Below are positions 8,330 to 16,998 of a stretch of 64,000 nucleotides of DNA, one piece after another. Under the pieces are notes generated by a model, which made no database searches, was not told where the DNA came from, and worked only from the letters and a program-made list of their open reading frames with translations. Numbering within the stretch: the first letter of the stretch is position 1; each line of letters opens with the position of its first letter. Source of the stretch: Thermohalobaculum sp039821125 (GTDB lineage Bacteria; Pseudomonadota; Alphaproteobacteria; Rhodobacterales; Rhodobacteraceae); contig JBCBOR010000008.1 of the NCBI GenBank assembly GCA_039821125.1, positions 35,913 through 99,912 on the forward strand, read 5' to 3'. The translations under genes and the position numbers were made by a program.

Positions 8330-9612
8330 TGGAAGCGCTGATCCTAATCCTGCTGCTGGCCATCCTGATCTCGATCAACGTGCCGATCGCGGTGTCGATC
8401 GCCGCGGTTGCCCTGATCGGCATCTATGTCGACAAGGGGATTTTCGGGTTCTACGACGCCGCGCTGAAGATCTTTGACAGCGCCACGAACTTCCCGCTGA
8501 TCGCCATCCCGCTGTTCATCCTTGCGGGCGCGCTGATGAACACGGGCGGCATCTCGCGACGTCTGATCGATTTCACCTCCGCCCTGATCGGGTTCATCCG
8601 CGGCGGGCTTGCGATGGTCAACGTGGGCGTCAGCCTGTTCTTTGCCGAGATCTCAGGCTCCGCCGTCGCCGATGTGGCGGCCATCGGGTCCGTCATCATT
8701 CCCGAGATGAAGCGCAAGAAGTACCGCCCGACCTTTGCCGCAGCGGTCACGTCGTCCTCCGCCAGCCTCGCCATCATCATCCCGCCATCGATCCCGATGA
8801 TCGTCTACGGCGCGCTGTCCGATACCTCGATCGTGCAGCTTTTCGTGGCCGGGATTATCCCGGGCCTGCTCGGCGGCTTTCTGATGCTTTGCCTCTGCTA
8901 CTGGTTCGCGGTGCGGTACGATCTGCCGCGCGAGGCGGCGTTCTCCCTGCCCCGTCTTGGCCGGGCGTTCCTGGATGCCGGGCCTGCGCTGCTGCTTCCG
9001 GTGATCATCCTTGGCGGGATTTTCGGCGGCATCGTCACCGCGACCGAAGGCGCGGGGCTCGCCGTGGTCACCGCGCTCGCCATCGGCGGTCTCTGGTATC
9101 GTGAGATCCGCCTGACCGAGTTGCACAGTGCACTGCTGGAAGGCGTGACACAAACCGCTGCCGTCATGCTGCTGGTCGCGACATCAGGCATCCTTGGCCT
9201 CTACCTGACCGAGATCGAAATCCCTCAGCGCTTCGCGCAGTGGATCACCTCGGTTTCGAACGACCGGATCGTCGTCCTGATGATGCTGAATGTCATGCTC
9301 TTGATCCTGGGCATGGTGCTGCACGGCGCGGCGGCGATCATCCTGATCGTGCCCATCGTCATGCCATTGGTGCGCGAGCTTGGCATTGACCCGGTGCAGT
9401 TCGGGATCATCCTGACCCTGAACATCGCAATCGGCCAGCAGACCCCGCCCGTTGCAAGCGTTCTGGCCACGGCCTGCTCCATCGCTCGGACAGATATCTG
9501 GGCGACGACCCGCACGAATGTGCCGTTCATCATCCTGCTCTTCGCGCTGTTGCTGGTGGTCACCTACATCCCGGTCGTGCCGTTGGGACTGGTCGAATGG
9601 ATCTACCGCTAG
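8329..9612 (+). CDS. dctM: TRAP transporter large permease subunit (DctM)
   Basis: Polytopic membrane protein of 427 residues, the normal size with about 12 helices; it carries the substrate and Na+ path. Typical blocks are FFAEISGSAVADVAAIGSV, SSSASLAIIIPPSIPM and LNIAIGQQTPPVASVL. The start at 8329 shares a base with the dctQ stop. Last gene of the pdxA2-dctPQM operon; the diguanylate cyclase gene converges on its end. Confidence 0.93.
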   Translation: MEALILILLLAILISINVPIAVSIAAVALIGIYVDKGIFGFYDAALKIFDSATNFPLIAIPLFILAGALMNTGGISRRLIDFTSALIGFIRGGLAMVNVGVSLFFAEISGSAVADVAAIGSVIIPEMKRKKYRPTFAAAVTSSSASLAIIIPPSIPMIVYGALSDTSIVQLFVAGIIPGLLGGFLMLCLCYWFAVRYDLPREAAFSLPRLGRAFLDAGPALLLPVIILGGIFGGIVTATEGAGLAVVTALAIGGLWYREIRLTELHSALLEGVTQTAAVMLLVATSGILGLYLTEIEIPQRFAQWITSVSNDRIVVLMMLNVMLLILGMVLHGAAAIILIVPIVMPLVRELGIDPVQFGIILTLNIAIGQQTPPVASVLATACSIARTDIWATTRTNVPFIILLFALLLVVTYIPVVPLGLVEWIYR

Positions 9613-9621
9613 TGCCGGGCG

Positions 9622-11103
9622 CTATGCCGCGTCCTCGTCGTATTCGACAGTGTTGCGCAGGTCCCCCACACGGACGATCTGATTGCGGCCCGCATCTTTC
9701 GCGGCATAGAGCGCCTCGTCTCCTGCCCGCATCAGAGTGAGAACATCTGCGCCATCCTCGGGAAAGCTCGCAACGCCGATGGACGCGGTGATCCGGGGAA
9801 GATCTTGGCGCCCATATTTGACCGTGTGCCCCGCCAGCGCGGCCCGAAACGTTTCAGCCATATCCGCTGCAGCTTCCTGATCGGTATCAATGCAGAGGAC
9901 AACGAACTCCTCGCCCCCGATACGGCAAGAATGTGCATTCTCGGTGAAATGGCTGGTCATCAACGCGCCGACTTCTCGGAGAGCGAGATCGCCCGCATCG
10001 TGCCCGTACTGGTCATTGAACTTCTTGAAGTGATCAACATCGATCGAAAGTATCGATACTTTGGACTTTTGCTCACGGGCGCGTGCGAGTTGAGAGGACG
10101 CTGTCTCCAGGAACCAGCGCCGGTTCCACAGCGAGGTCAGAGGATCGCGCGTTGACTGATCCTGAAGCTCTTGACGGAGCTGGACATTGGCCATCGACAG
10201 GCTGATCTGTTCTGCACAAACCAGGGTCATCTCGCGTTTTTGTTCAAGGTACTCGCGCACATCTTCCCGACTTTCGCCCCACATGCCCATCTCATGAAAG
10301 CAAAGATGCAGCAGGCCGATCGTCTCGCCATGCGCCATAATCGGCAGACATAGGCTGGGGGTCGTGCCGTCCATGTGATGGTCGCACGGGAACTCGATCT
10401 CCGACGCGCCAAAGCTGTAGTGGCGGCCGCGACGCAAACCCCAGCAACTGTCCGGCGCGATATTCTTCCGGGTCGGAGCGTCTTCGCCCCAGGATGCCGC
10501 AAGGTCCAGCGTATCGCGTGAGTTGGAATACACGTAGAGCGCCCCTGACGCGTCGGGGAAGATCCGGGTCATCGACGCTTCGATGACCTTGAGCAATTCG
10601 GGCAGGGATTTGGTCGAGTGGAGCCACTCGCTGGTCTGCGCAACCAGCCTCCGCTCTTTCTTGCGCAATTGCTGGACAGCGGTCGCATGGCCGTTCTTAA
10701 TCTCGAGTTCTTTTCGCGCTGTCACGTCCCGTTCGGTTTCCACGAAATGGGTATGCACACCGTTTTCATCGAAGACGGGGTTGATGCGCACCTCGAACCA
10801 CATCTCGCGTCCGGACTTGGTGTACTGCAGAATCTCGGTCTGAAACTGCCGCCGCTCGCGCCGAGCCTGTTGGATGAGTTCAACTGTCTTGTCGCTGGTG
10901 TCAGCGCCACTCAACAGGACACAGGGCGGTTTCCCCTCGACCTCCTCGAACGAATATTCAGTCACCTTGCAAAACGCGTCATTCACCCAGAGTGCGTTCC
11001 CGTCGGTATCCGTAATGACAATCGCGTCTGCGCTAAACTTCGCTACGAGAGACGCATAGTAGATCTCGTCCTGATCTACGACACTAAATACTTCATCACG
11101 CAT
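9622..11103 (-). CDS. Diguanylate cyclase with PAS and GAF sensor domains
   Basis: Cytoplasmic signalling enzyme of 493 residues. An N-terminal PAS domain (about 10-125, with the PAC end FVETERDVTARKELE) is followed by a GAF-like domain (about 165-310). A C-terminal GGDEF domain (about 325-480) has the active-site loop GGEEF and DPLTSLWNRRWF at its start, so it should make cyclic di-GMP. The RxxD product-inhibition site that usually lies five residues before GGEEF is absent (TENAHSCRI), so feedback control is probably missing. ATG 11103 has GGGG upstream; a TTG ten codons earlier is possible. No EAL domain. It stands alone and its target process is unknown. Confidence 0.9.
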   Translation of the reverse strand: MRDEVFSVVDQDEIYYASLVAKFSADAIVITDTDGNALWVNDAFCKVTEYSFEEVEGKPPCVLLSGADTSDKTVELIQQARRERRQFQTEILQYTKSGREMWFEVRINPVFDENGVHTHFVETERDVTARKELEIKNGHATAVQQLRKKERRLVAQTSEWLHSTKSLPELLKVIEASMTRIFPDASGALYVYSNSRDTLDLAASWGEDAPTRKNIAPDSCWGLRRGRHYSFGASEIEFPCDHHMDGTTPSLCLPIMAHGETIGLLHLCFHEMGMWGESREDVREYLEQKREMTLVCAEQISLSMANVQLRQELQDQSTRDPLTSLWNRRWFLETASSQLARAREQKSKVSILSIDVDHFKKFNDQYGHDAGDLALREVGALMTSHFTENAHSCRIGGEEFVVLCIDTDQEAAADMAETFRAALAGHTVKYGRQDLPRITASIGVASFPEDGADVLTLMRAGDEALYAAKDAGRNQIVRVGDLRNTVEYDEDAA

Positions 11104-11451
11104 CAATGAACCCCGCCCGTGCTCGGACAGCAACGTGACACTCAGGTCTTAAAACAATGTTGAATTATTCAATCGATTTTTGGGCAAATTCGAAACAGTT
11201 GATTTTTCCCAAACCACTCCCGACTCAGCGCAGAGCAAAGCCTTGCCGTCGCATTTTGGGTTGGTCCGACGGGCGGTCGCACGTCACTGTGCACAGGACT
11301 GTCCCACGGGAAAGGTCTGCTGTCGCTTTGGAGTGGTTGTACATTGACGCGCCAAGGACCCTGTGATCCAGTTTTTCTGCGTTAGCGGACCAAAACGGAC
11401 CACTGGCTTTGAAGGCGGGGCAGCCACCGCGAAAATCAGGGAGATCCACAC
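11104..11451. other. Intergenic region
   Basis: About 350 bases between the divergent diguanylate cyclase and ABC binding-protein genes. The part next to 11104 is relatively AT-rich and presumably holds promoters. A 69-codon open frame at 11157-11366 has no family resemblance and I do not consider it a gene. AGGGAG before 11452 is the ribosome site of the next gene. Confidence 0.5.
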
Positions 11452-12285
11452 ATGATGAAATCACTCAAGACGGCAATGACGGCCGTCATCGCACTTGGTG
11501 TCAGCACGGGCGTGGCGACCGCCGCCTGCTCGAATGACGTTTGGAAAAAGGTCATGGAGCGCGGCAAGGTCGTGATCGGCGTGAAGGCCGACTACAAGCC
11601 GTGGGGTTTCCGCGACGAGAGCGGCAATCTTGTCGGCATGGAAATCGACATGGCAATGGACGTCGCGGCGAAGATGGGCGTCGAGGCCGAACTGGTCCCC
11701 GTCCAGTCGTCAAACCGCATGCAGTTCCTCGAGCAAGGCAAGGTCGACATGTTCATCGCGACCATGTCCGACCGGGCGGACCGGCGTGAGATTGTCGGGA
11801 TTCCGGGGCCGAATTACTATACCTCGGGCACAAACATCATGTCGCCAAAAGCGCTGGGCTTCACCAAATGGGAGGACCTGAGCGGCAAGAAAGTCTGTGG
11901 CAAGCAGGGCGCGTTCTACAACAAGATCGTCGAGGAGCGGTACGACGTCGAGGTTGTCGCCTTCACCGGCAACGCCGAGGCGAAGCAAGCCCTGCGCGAC
12001 AAGAAATGCGTTGCATGGGTCTATGATGACAGCTCGATCGGATCGGATCTTGCGTCCGGCAACTGGGACGAGTTCGAGATGCCCTTGGCGTCCGAGGATG
12101 ACAACCCCTGGGGTCTGGCCGTGCCGCTGGCCGAGCAGTCCTGTGTCTTCGGCAACTTCATGTCGGGCGTCCAGTACAACTGGCACCGCGACGGCACGTT
12201 GATCGAACTGGAGGCCAAGTGGGGCATCAAGCCGACGGCTTATCTGCAGGAAAAAGCCGAGCGCTACAGCGACTGGATCAAATGA
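11452..12285 (+). CDS. ABC transporter substrate-binding protein, polar amino-acid type (family 3)
   Basis: Periplasmic binding protein of 277 residues with a Sec signal peptide (residues 1-25, ending ATAA). The family-3 pattern is seen in VIGVKADYKPWGF, LVGMEIDMAMDVAAKMG and KVDMFIATMSDRADRRE. Family 3 binds amino acids and related amines or opines. Four cysteines are present, so disulfides may form. Its permeases and ATPase follow 1.5 kb downstream (13786-16358) after an interruption by two leftward genes, which is unusual for such an operon. Confidence 0.9.
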   Translation: MMKSLKTAMTAVIALGVSTGVATAACSNDVWKKVMERGKVVIGVKADYKPWGFRDESGNLVGMEIDMAMDVAAKMGVEAELVPVQSSNRMQFLEQGKVDMFIATMSDRADRREIVGIPGPNYYTSGTNIMSPKALGFTKWEDLSGKKVCGKQGAFYNKIVEERYDVEVVAFTGNAEAKQALRDKKCVAWVYDDSSIGSDLASGNWDEFEMPLASEDDNPWGLAVPLAEQSCVFGNFMSGVQYNWHRDGTLIELEAKWGIKPTAYLQEKAERYSDWIK

Positions 12286-12461
12286 TCTGACACGGAATGA
12301 GGATCGGGTGGGCGAGACCTCACCCGATGCCTGAGTGCTCGGATCGGCCGGTTCCGGCACGTGTGCGGCACCTGCCCCGCAAACGTATGGCACATGTCTT
12401 GCGCCCGAATGGCCAACGTGCGGATTGCCGATCGACGGGTTTTCCGGGTCAGCAAGGCGCG

Positions 12462-12488
12462 CTTGCAGGTATTTTTGGCAAGATGAAG
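12462..12488 (+). repeat. 27-bp direct repeat, copy 1
   Basis: A 27-base string with the core GCAGGTATTTTTGGCAAG occurs here and, identically, at 15539-15565. Both copies are in intergenic DNA of the same ABC transporter locus: after the binding-protein gene and before the ATPase gene. Confidence 0.9.
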
Positions 12489-12515
12489 AGTGAGGGGCCC
12501 TGATCGCCGACAGGG

Positions 12516-13172
12516 TCACCAACGTCCACAAACGGTGCCGCCCGCGCCGAGGTGCCCGGCGCGAGGTCTTTGCAAGATGAGGGCTGTGCTGAGGCGCGGC
12601 TGTCGCCCGCCACGCGTCCAGAGCGCAGGCAGCAAAAGCGCCGCTGCGGCGAGCTTGATCGCGTCACCAAGGAGGAACGGCCAGAGATCCCAGTCGAGAG
12701 TCTGCGCCCAACCGCTTGTGAACGGGTTCAGCCACAATAGCCCGGGCGTATAGATCAGCAGATTGCCAAGCCGCATAGCAGCCGCCATCCAGGCGATGTT
12801 GCGATCCCAGCCCGCAGGGGCGCACGCGCCGAGGGCCAGGGCGGCGAGGGCATAACCCAGCGGACAGCCCCATGACACACCCGTCATGTACGCCGGGCCG
12901 TTCGTCTCCGCCTAGGACGATCCGAAGATGTCGAAGCCAAGCGCGCCCGCCGCCAGCTATGCCAGCACCCTGAGGGGCCCGGGCCGGGGACCATAGGCTG
13001 CCCCGATCGAGAGCACCGCGAACATGCCAAGCGTGATCGGAACCGGCGAGGGCCGGGCAGTCAGCCGCACCTTGGCCGAGATTGCCAGCACCAGCACGCC
13101 GGCGATGACCAGCGCAGTCTGCTTGACCAGATCCCCTGCCCGCTCGACCGGGTCGATGGCTTGCTGCAGCAC
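12516..13172 (-). pseudogene. bioY: bioY biotin transporter S component, broken by two in-frame TAG codons
   Basis: BioY is the biotin-binding membrane subunit of ECF-type transporters. The N-terminal half shows VLVLAISAKVRLTARPSPVPITLGMF and IGAAYGPR. The C-terminal half shows GWDRNIAWMAAAM and WDLWPFLLGDAIKLAAAALLLPALW, all in one frame. Two TAG codons interrupt it: one at 12957-12959, where the family has LAYLAAG, and one about 16 codons later in GSS*AETNG. Both look like point mutations of TAC/TAT and CAG. There is no ATG near the 5' end; GTG 13172 is the best start. The tail beyond LPALW is abnormal. It is most likely a decaying gene, and biotin uptake would need another copy. Confidence 0.8.
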
Positions 13173-13254
13173 CGTGTCTTTGATGGATTTTCTCGCTCTG
13201 TCCGCGACAGGTGCGGGAGGCTTTGCAGGCGCAGCATCGGTGCGCGAGACGATA

Positions 13255-13683
13255 CTATGGGGCCCCCGACCGTGTGTAGCGGGTCTGCATCCGGTAGTCC
13301 TTGCGAGGACCCACGACACGCCAGAACGACCACCAGAGATCGGCGCCCTGCGCCGTGAAGCGACCGGTGTACGCATCCGGCGGACAGAAGTGCCGTACAC
13401 GGGCCATGGCCGCGCCGAGTGCGAGCCTGTGGAACGGCCGCCCATCGGCGAAGGCGATCTCGACGGTTGTGTCCGCATAGCGCCACAGCTGGGTTCGAGT
13501 CGCGTGGATCCGTGCACCGCCGGGGCCGGTCAACGTACCCTCCTCGATCTGCCGCAGCCCATCGTCGAGTGGACAAAACCGCGCCACACCCGTCAGCGTC
13601 CACACGGTGCCATCGGCGTGCAGAATCCGCCGCCGAAGGGACCAGTGGCCGGCGAGATGGCGTTCGGTCCATGTCGTGATCAT
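13255..13683 (-). CDS. DUF6314-type protein of unknown function
   Basis: Protein of 142 residues. It resembles a short Rhodobacterales family with a W-x-L-x-R-x-I start (HWSLRRRI), a GRPFHRL motif and a CPPD...WRVVGPRKDY end. The pattern of paired beta-strands suggests a small lipocalin-like barrel; no catalytic residue can be named. ATG 13683 is chosen because the conserved part begins right after it. It is leftward, 82 bases upstream of the broken bioY, and probably shared a transcript with it. The two lie inside an ABC transporter locus of opposite orientation. Confidence 0.6.
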   Translation of the reverse strand: MITTWTERHLAGHWSLRRRILHADGTVWTLTGVARFCPLDDGLRQIEEGTLTGPGGARIHATRTQLWRYADTTVEIAFADGRPFHRLALGAAMARVRHFCPPDAYTGRFTAQGADLWWSFWRVVGPRKDYRMQTRYTRSGAP

Positions 13684-13785
13684 CCGGCCTCGCCTATCGC
13701 CGAGGCCGATGCCGCGCAAGCCTGCTGCACTGCAACGCTGGACAAGCCCGCACAATCACGGCACGGTTCCGGCCAGAGGCAGGGG

Positions 13786-14538
13786 ATGGGCATGGACGAC
13801 TTCTTCCGCCAGCTCGCCGAGGACGCGCCGCGCTGGAACTTCATCTGGATGTATGACGAGCGTCAGCAGGGCAAGGTGCTGTCCGGTCTCTGGATGACGG
13901 TTCAGTTGAGCATCATGTGCTTGGCCTTTTCGGTCGTGATCGGGTTGGTCGGCGCCTGGATGCAGGGGGCCCGATCGGCTTGGGTCAAAGGGCTGGTCGC
14001 AGGCTACATCCAGTTCTTCCGCAACACGCCGCCGCTGGTACAGCTGCTGTTCTTCTACTTCGCGCTCGGGCAGTTCACTCCGGTTGTGACCGGCGCGGAT
14101 GGATGGACCGAGGAGCCGATCATCTCGAATGTCGGCTGGGCGGTGATCTCGCTCTCGTTCTTCGCGGGCGCCTTCAATGTCGAGATTTTCCGCGCCGGGA
14201 TCGAGGCGGTGCCCGAAAGCACGCGGGAGGCGTCGGAGTCCTTGGGCTTCTCGCGCTTCCAGACCTACATCTACGTCGTGCTGCCGCTGGCCTTTCGGGT
14301 CTGCCTGCCGGCGCTGAACAACAACCTGGTCAATCTGGTCAAGACCACGACGCAGGCCTACGCGATCGCGGTACCGGAGCTGTTGTATCATTCGGTCTCG
14401 ATCTGGAATGACTATCCCAGCGCGCAGTACCCGACGATGCTGCTGGTCTTCGTGAGCTATATCGTGCTGGTCGGCATTCTGGTCTTCGGCATGGACAGAT
14501 GGGAGCGGGCCATGAAGATCCCGGGGTATGGAACATGA
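13786..14538 (+). CDS. ABC transporter permease, polar amino-acid type (first of two)
   Basis: Membrane protein of 250 residues of the HisMQ family. It has the family start LSGLWMTVQLSIMCLAFSVVIGL, FFRNTPPLVQLLFFYFALG and the cytoplasmic EAA loop (GIEAVPESTREASESLGFSRFQTYIYVVLPLAFR) that contacts the ATPase. ATG 13786 and ATG 13792 both have a purine-rich site upstream; the first is given. The stop overlaps the next permease start (ATGA at 14535-14538). With the second permease it forms the channel for the ligand of the 11452-12285 binding protein. Confidence 0.9.
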   Translation: MGMDDFFRQLAEDAPRWNFIWMYDERQQGKVLSGLWMTVQLSIMCLAFSVVIGLVGAWMQGARSAWVKGLVAGYIQFFRNTPPLVQLLFFYFALGQFTPVVTGADGWTEEPIISNVGWAVISLSFFAGAFNVEIFRAGIEAVPESTREASESLGFSRFQTYIYVVLPLAFRVCLPALNNNLVNLVKTTTQAYAIAVPELLYHSVSIWNDYPSAQYPTMLLVFVSYIVLVGILVFGMDRWERAMKIPGYGT

Positions 14539-15497
14539 GGGGCAATTCCTTTCTCGCACCATCCCGACACGCCGCCCACCCGCCCACCCCGGCGCGTCGC
14601 TCCGGCGCTGCGAAAGGAATTGCCGGCGTGACCGCGCCCGCGCGCACCGATATGGCCGTTCTGAAACCCTTCGACATCCATGCGGTCACGCCGGATGGCT
14701 ACGGGCTGACCCGGTGGGTTGCCGGGCTGCCCTGGTGGGCGCCCATGGCGGTCGTTCTGGTGGCGCTGATCTGGCCGACGGTCGCGTATGCGCAGTCGGG
14801 CTATTCGACTTTCGATGCATTCGATGCCCTCTGGCGGTGGATGCCGTTCCTGGTCTGGTCCGGGTTCTTCTTCAACGTTCTGATCTCGGTGCTGGCCATG
14901 GCCATCGGAACGCTTGCCGGGGCGGCCCTGGGGTTGGCTCAGATCTCTCCGCGGGCGTGGATCCGCAGGGCGTCGTGGTTCATCACGCAGCTTTTCCGAA
15001 ATTCGCCCTGGCTGGTCCTGCTGTTTATCGTTCTGCTGGCCTTTCCGTTCGAGATCGTGATCTTCGGGGTGATTATCCCGATCCCTGACTGGATGAAGGG
15101 GGTGATTGGCCTTTCGCTGCCCGTCATGGCCAATATCTCCGAGGTCGTGCGCGGCGCGATCCAGTCGGTTCCGACCGCTCAGTGGGAGGCTGCCGAGAGC
15201 CTCGCCTTCACCCGGCGCCAGATCCTCTGGCAGATCATTCTGCCGCAATGCGTCAAGCGGATGATCCCGCCCTGGATGAACTGGTACGCGATCCTGACGA
15301 TGGCCACGCCTTTGTGCACGTTGCTGGGCATCGAGGAGTTGATCACGCTCTCCCGCCAGGCGATGGAATCCGAGGACAACCACCCGGAACTTCTGGCGCC
15401 GTTCTATGGCTTCGCGCTGATCCTGTTCTTCGCGTACTGCTACCCGATCGCGCGGTGGACCATTTCCCTTGAACGCAGATACGCGGTGAAGCTGTGA
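14535..15497 (+). CDS. ABC transporter permease, polar amino-acid type (second of two)
   Basis: Membrane protein of 320 residues, longer than usual because of an N-terminal stretch of about 50 residues rich in Arg, Ala and Pro. The permease core follows: FFFNVLISVLAMAIGTLAG, LFRNSPWLVLLFIVLLAF and an EAA loop (GAIQSVPTAQWEAAESLAFTRRQILWQIILP). Part of the odd N-terminus is encoded by an inverted repeat (14541-14624), so the extension may come from an inserted palindromic element. It is coupled to the first permease by a 4-base overlap. A downstream ATG at MAVLKPF would remove the extension. Confidence 0.85.
   Translation: MRGNSFLAPSRHAAHPPTPARRSGAAKGIAGVTAPARTDMAVLKPFDIHAVTPDGYGLTRWVAGLPWWAPMAVVLVALIWPTVAYAQSGYSTFDAFDALWRWMPFLVWSGFFFNVLISVLAMAIGTLAGAALGLAQISPRAWIRRASWFITQLFRNSPWLVLLFIVLLAFPFEIVIFGVIIPIPDWMKGVIGLSLPVMANISEVVRGAIQSVPTAQWEAAESLAFTRRQILWQIILPQCVKRMIPPWMNWYAILTMATPLCTLLGIEELITLSRQAMESEDNHPELLAPFYGFALILFFAYCYPIARWTISLERRYAVKL
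14541..14624. repeat. Inverted repeat inside the permease N-terminal coding region
   Basis: GGCAATTCCTTTC (14541-14553) and GAAAGGAATTGCC (14612-14624) are perfect 13-bp inverted arms 58 bases apart. The DNA between them is very GC-rich and codes for the RHAAHPPTPARRS stretch, which is foreign to the family. It looks like a palindromic element inserted in frame. Confidence 0.6.
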
Positions 15498-15538
15498 GCG
15501 CCTGGCGGGCCGTCGCATCACCCGGAACGGGGCGTGGC

Positions 15539-15565
15539 CTTGCAGGTATTTTTGGCAAGATGAAG
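15539..15565 (+). repeat. 27-bp direct repeat, copy 2
   Basis: Identical to 12462-12488. It lies between the second permease and the ATPase gene, about 47 bases before the GTG start. Confidence 0.9.
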
Positions 15566-15611
15566 TGGGGACGCGTGAGCGCGATCGTCCCCGTTGCACT
15601 GGAGGCGTAGT

Positions 15612-16358
15612 GTGAGCTGGACCCCGGACCAACCCATCGTCTCGCTGAAAGGCGTGCACAAGTCCTTTGGCGATCTCGAGGTGCTGAAGGGCGTCTCGTT
15701 CGATGTGATGAAGGGCGAGGTCATCTGTATCATCGGCCCGTCAGGCTCGGGCAAGTCGACGCTGATCCGCTGTATCAATGCGCTGAACGATATCCAGGCA
15801 GGCTCGATCACGGTCGAGGGGCAGGAGGTGCACGACCCCGATCTCGATAAGCTTGAGCTGCGCAAGAAGGTCGGGATGGTCTTCCAGCAGTACAATCTCT
15901 TCCCGCACAAGACGGCGCTCGAGAACATCATGATGGCGCCGCTGAAGGTGCTCAAGCAGGACAAGGCGGAGGTGGAAGCCCGGGCGCGGCGCCTGATCGC
16001 CAAGGTGCGGCTCGGCGGCAAGGAGGACAGCTTTCCCGGTGAGCTATCCGGCGGGCAGCAGCAGCGGGTGGCCATCGCGCGCAGCCTCGCGATGAACCCA
16101 GACGTGATGCTGTTCGATGAGGTGACGGCGGCGCTCGACCCCGAGACGGTGAAGGAGGTGCTGGTCACGATCCGCGAGCTGGCCGAGGAGGGCATGACCT
16201 GTATCCTCGTCACGCATGAGATGGGCTTCGCCCGCGAGGTTGCCGACCACATCTACTTCACGGATCGCGGCGTGATCGTGGAACACGGCCCGCCCGCGAC
16301 ATTCTTTACTGAAGCCTCGGATCCTAGGACCAAGGAGTTTCTGAGCCAGATCCTCTAG
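15612..16358 (+). CDS. ABC transporter ATP-binding protein, polar amino-acid type
   Basis: ATPase of 248 residues of the HisP/GlnQ type that powers the 11452-15497 transporter. Walker A is GPSGSGKST, the Q-loop is VFQQYNLFPH, the signature is LSGGQQQR, Walker B is VMLFDEVTAALDP and the H-switch is in VTHEMGFA. GTG 15612 is chosen because GGAGG lies six bases before it. The 27-bp repeat occupies the gap before it. Confidence 0.93.
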   Translation: MSWTPDQPIVSLKGVHKSFGDLEVLKGVSFDVMKGEVICIIGPSGSGKSTLIRCINALNDIQAGSITVEGQEVHDPDLDKLELRKKVGMVFQQYNLFPHKTALENIMMAPLKVLKQDKAEVEARARRLIAKVRLGGKEDSFPGELSGGQQQRVAIARSLAMNPDVMLFDEVTAALDPETVKEVLVTIRELAEEGMTCILVTHEMGFAREVADHIYFTDRGVIVEHGPPATFFTEASDPRTKEFLSQIL

Positions 16359-16364
16359 GCGCGC

Positions 16365-16922
16365 CTACGCCGCATCGCCCTGTTCCAGCACCGCGACGCC
16401 GTCGTCGATCTCGGTCTGCAGGACATCGTTGAAGCGGTTGAACGCGCCGCAAAGGGCTATGCGCCAGGTCAGCTCGACGATCTGGGCATCGTCAAAATGC
16501 GCGCGCAGGCGGTCCATCATCTCGTCGCGCACGCGGTGGAAGTCGTTCGTCACGGCAATGGAGTACTCGACCACCAGCTTGTCGACGGCATCGAATTCGT
16601 CCATCTCAGCGTAGTCAAGGATCCCCTCCGCCGCGCTGAGCGAGATCCCGGCCGCATTCAGCTTCGGCGTGTGGTTCGAGACGCAGAAGGTACACTCGTT
16701 CAGCTTCGATACCGTGACCAGCGCCAGTTCGAGATAGCGCGCGGGCAGTACGCCCTCGGATTTCAAATCCATGAGCAACCCGAACGTATGCTCAAGGACC
16801 GGGGGCCGGTTCGCCATCACCCCGACCAGCGACGAGAACGAGCCATAGGTCCCGGCGCGGTCATAGACCTCGCGCGCCTTGCCGGAGATCTCCTCGGCGG
16901 GGACGGTGCGAACACGGGGCAT
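16365..16922 (-). CDS. Carboxymuconolactone decarboxylase (AhpD-like) family protein
   Basis: Protein of 185 residues with the AhpD-type redox motif E-C-T-F-C-V-S-N-H (CxxC followed by His) in residues 75-90, set in an all-helical fold. Such proteins reduce peroxides or act as antioxidant partners (uncharacterised peroxidase-related branch). ATG 16922 has GGAGA upstream. It converges on the ABC ATPase with only six bases between and is divergent from the UlaG-like gene. The in-vivo substrate is unknown. Confidence 0.85.
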   Translation of the reverse strand: MPRVRTVPAEEISGKAREVYDRAGTYGSFSSLVGVMANRPPVLEHTFGLLMDLKSEGVLPARYLELALVTVSKLNECTFCVSNHTPKLNAAGISLSAAEGILDYAEMDEFDAVDKLVVEYSIAVTNDFHRVRDEMMDRLRAHFDDAQIVELTWRIALCGAFNRFNDVLQTEIDDGVAVLEQGDAA

Positions 16923-16998
16923 GGCGGGTCTCCTTGACGGGCTGCGGGTCGGTCGCCAACGATGAGGCCACGGCCCAACGCCGTCAAGGGAGCGCGAG

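Noticed and set aside
11157..11366. 69-codon open frame
   Set aside because: No ribosome site, no recognisable similarity, in an intergenic region with promoter-like composition.
13480..13510. GGTTCGAGTC string resembling a tRNA T-arm
   Set aside because: Lies inside the DUF6314 coding sequence, with no acceptor stem or anticodon arm around it.
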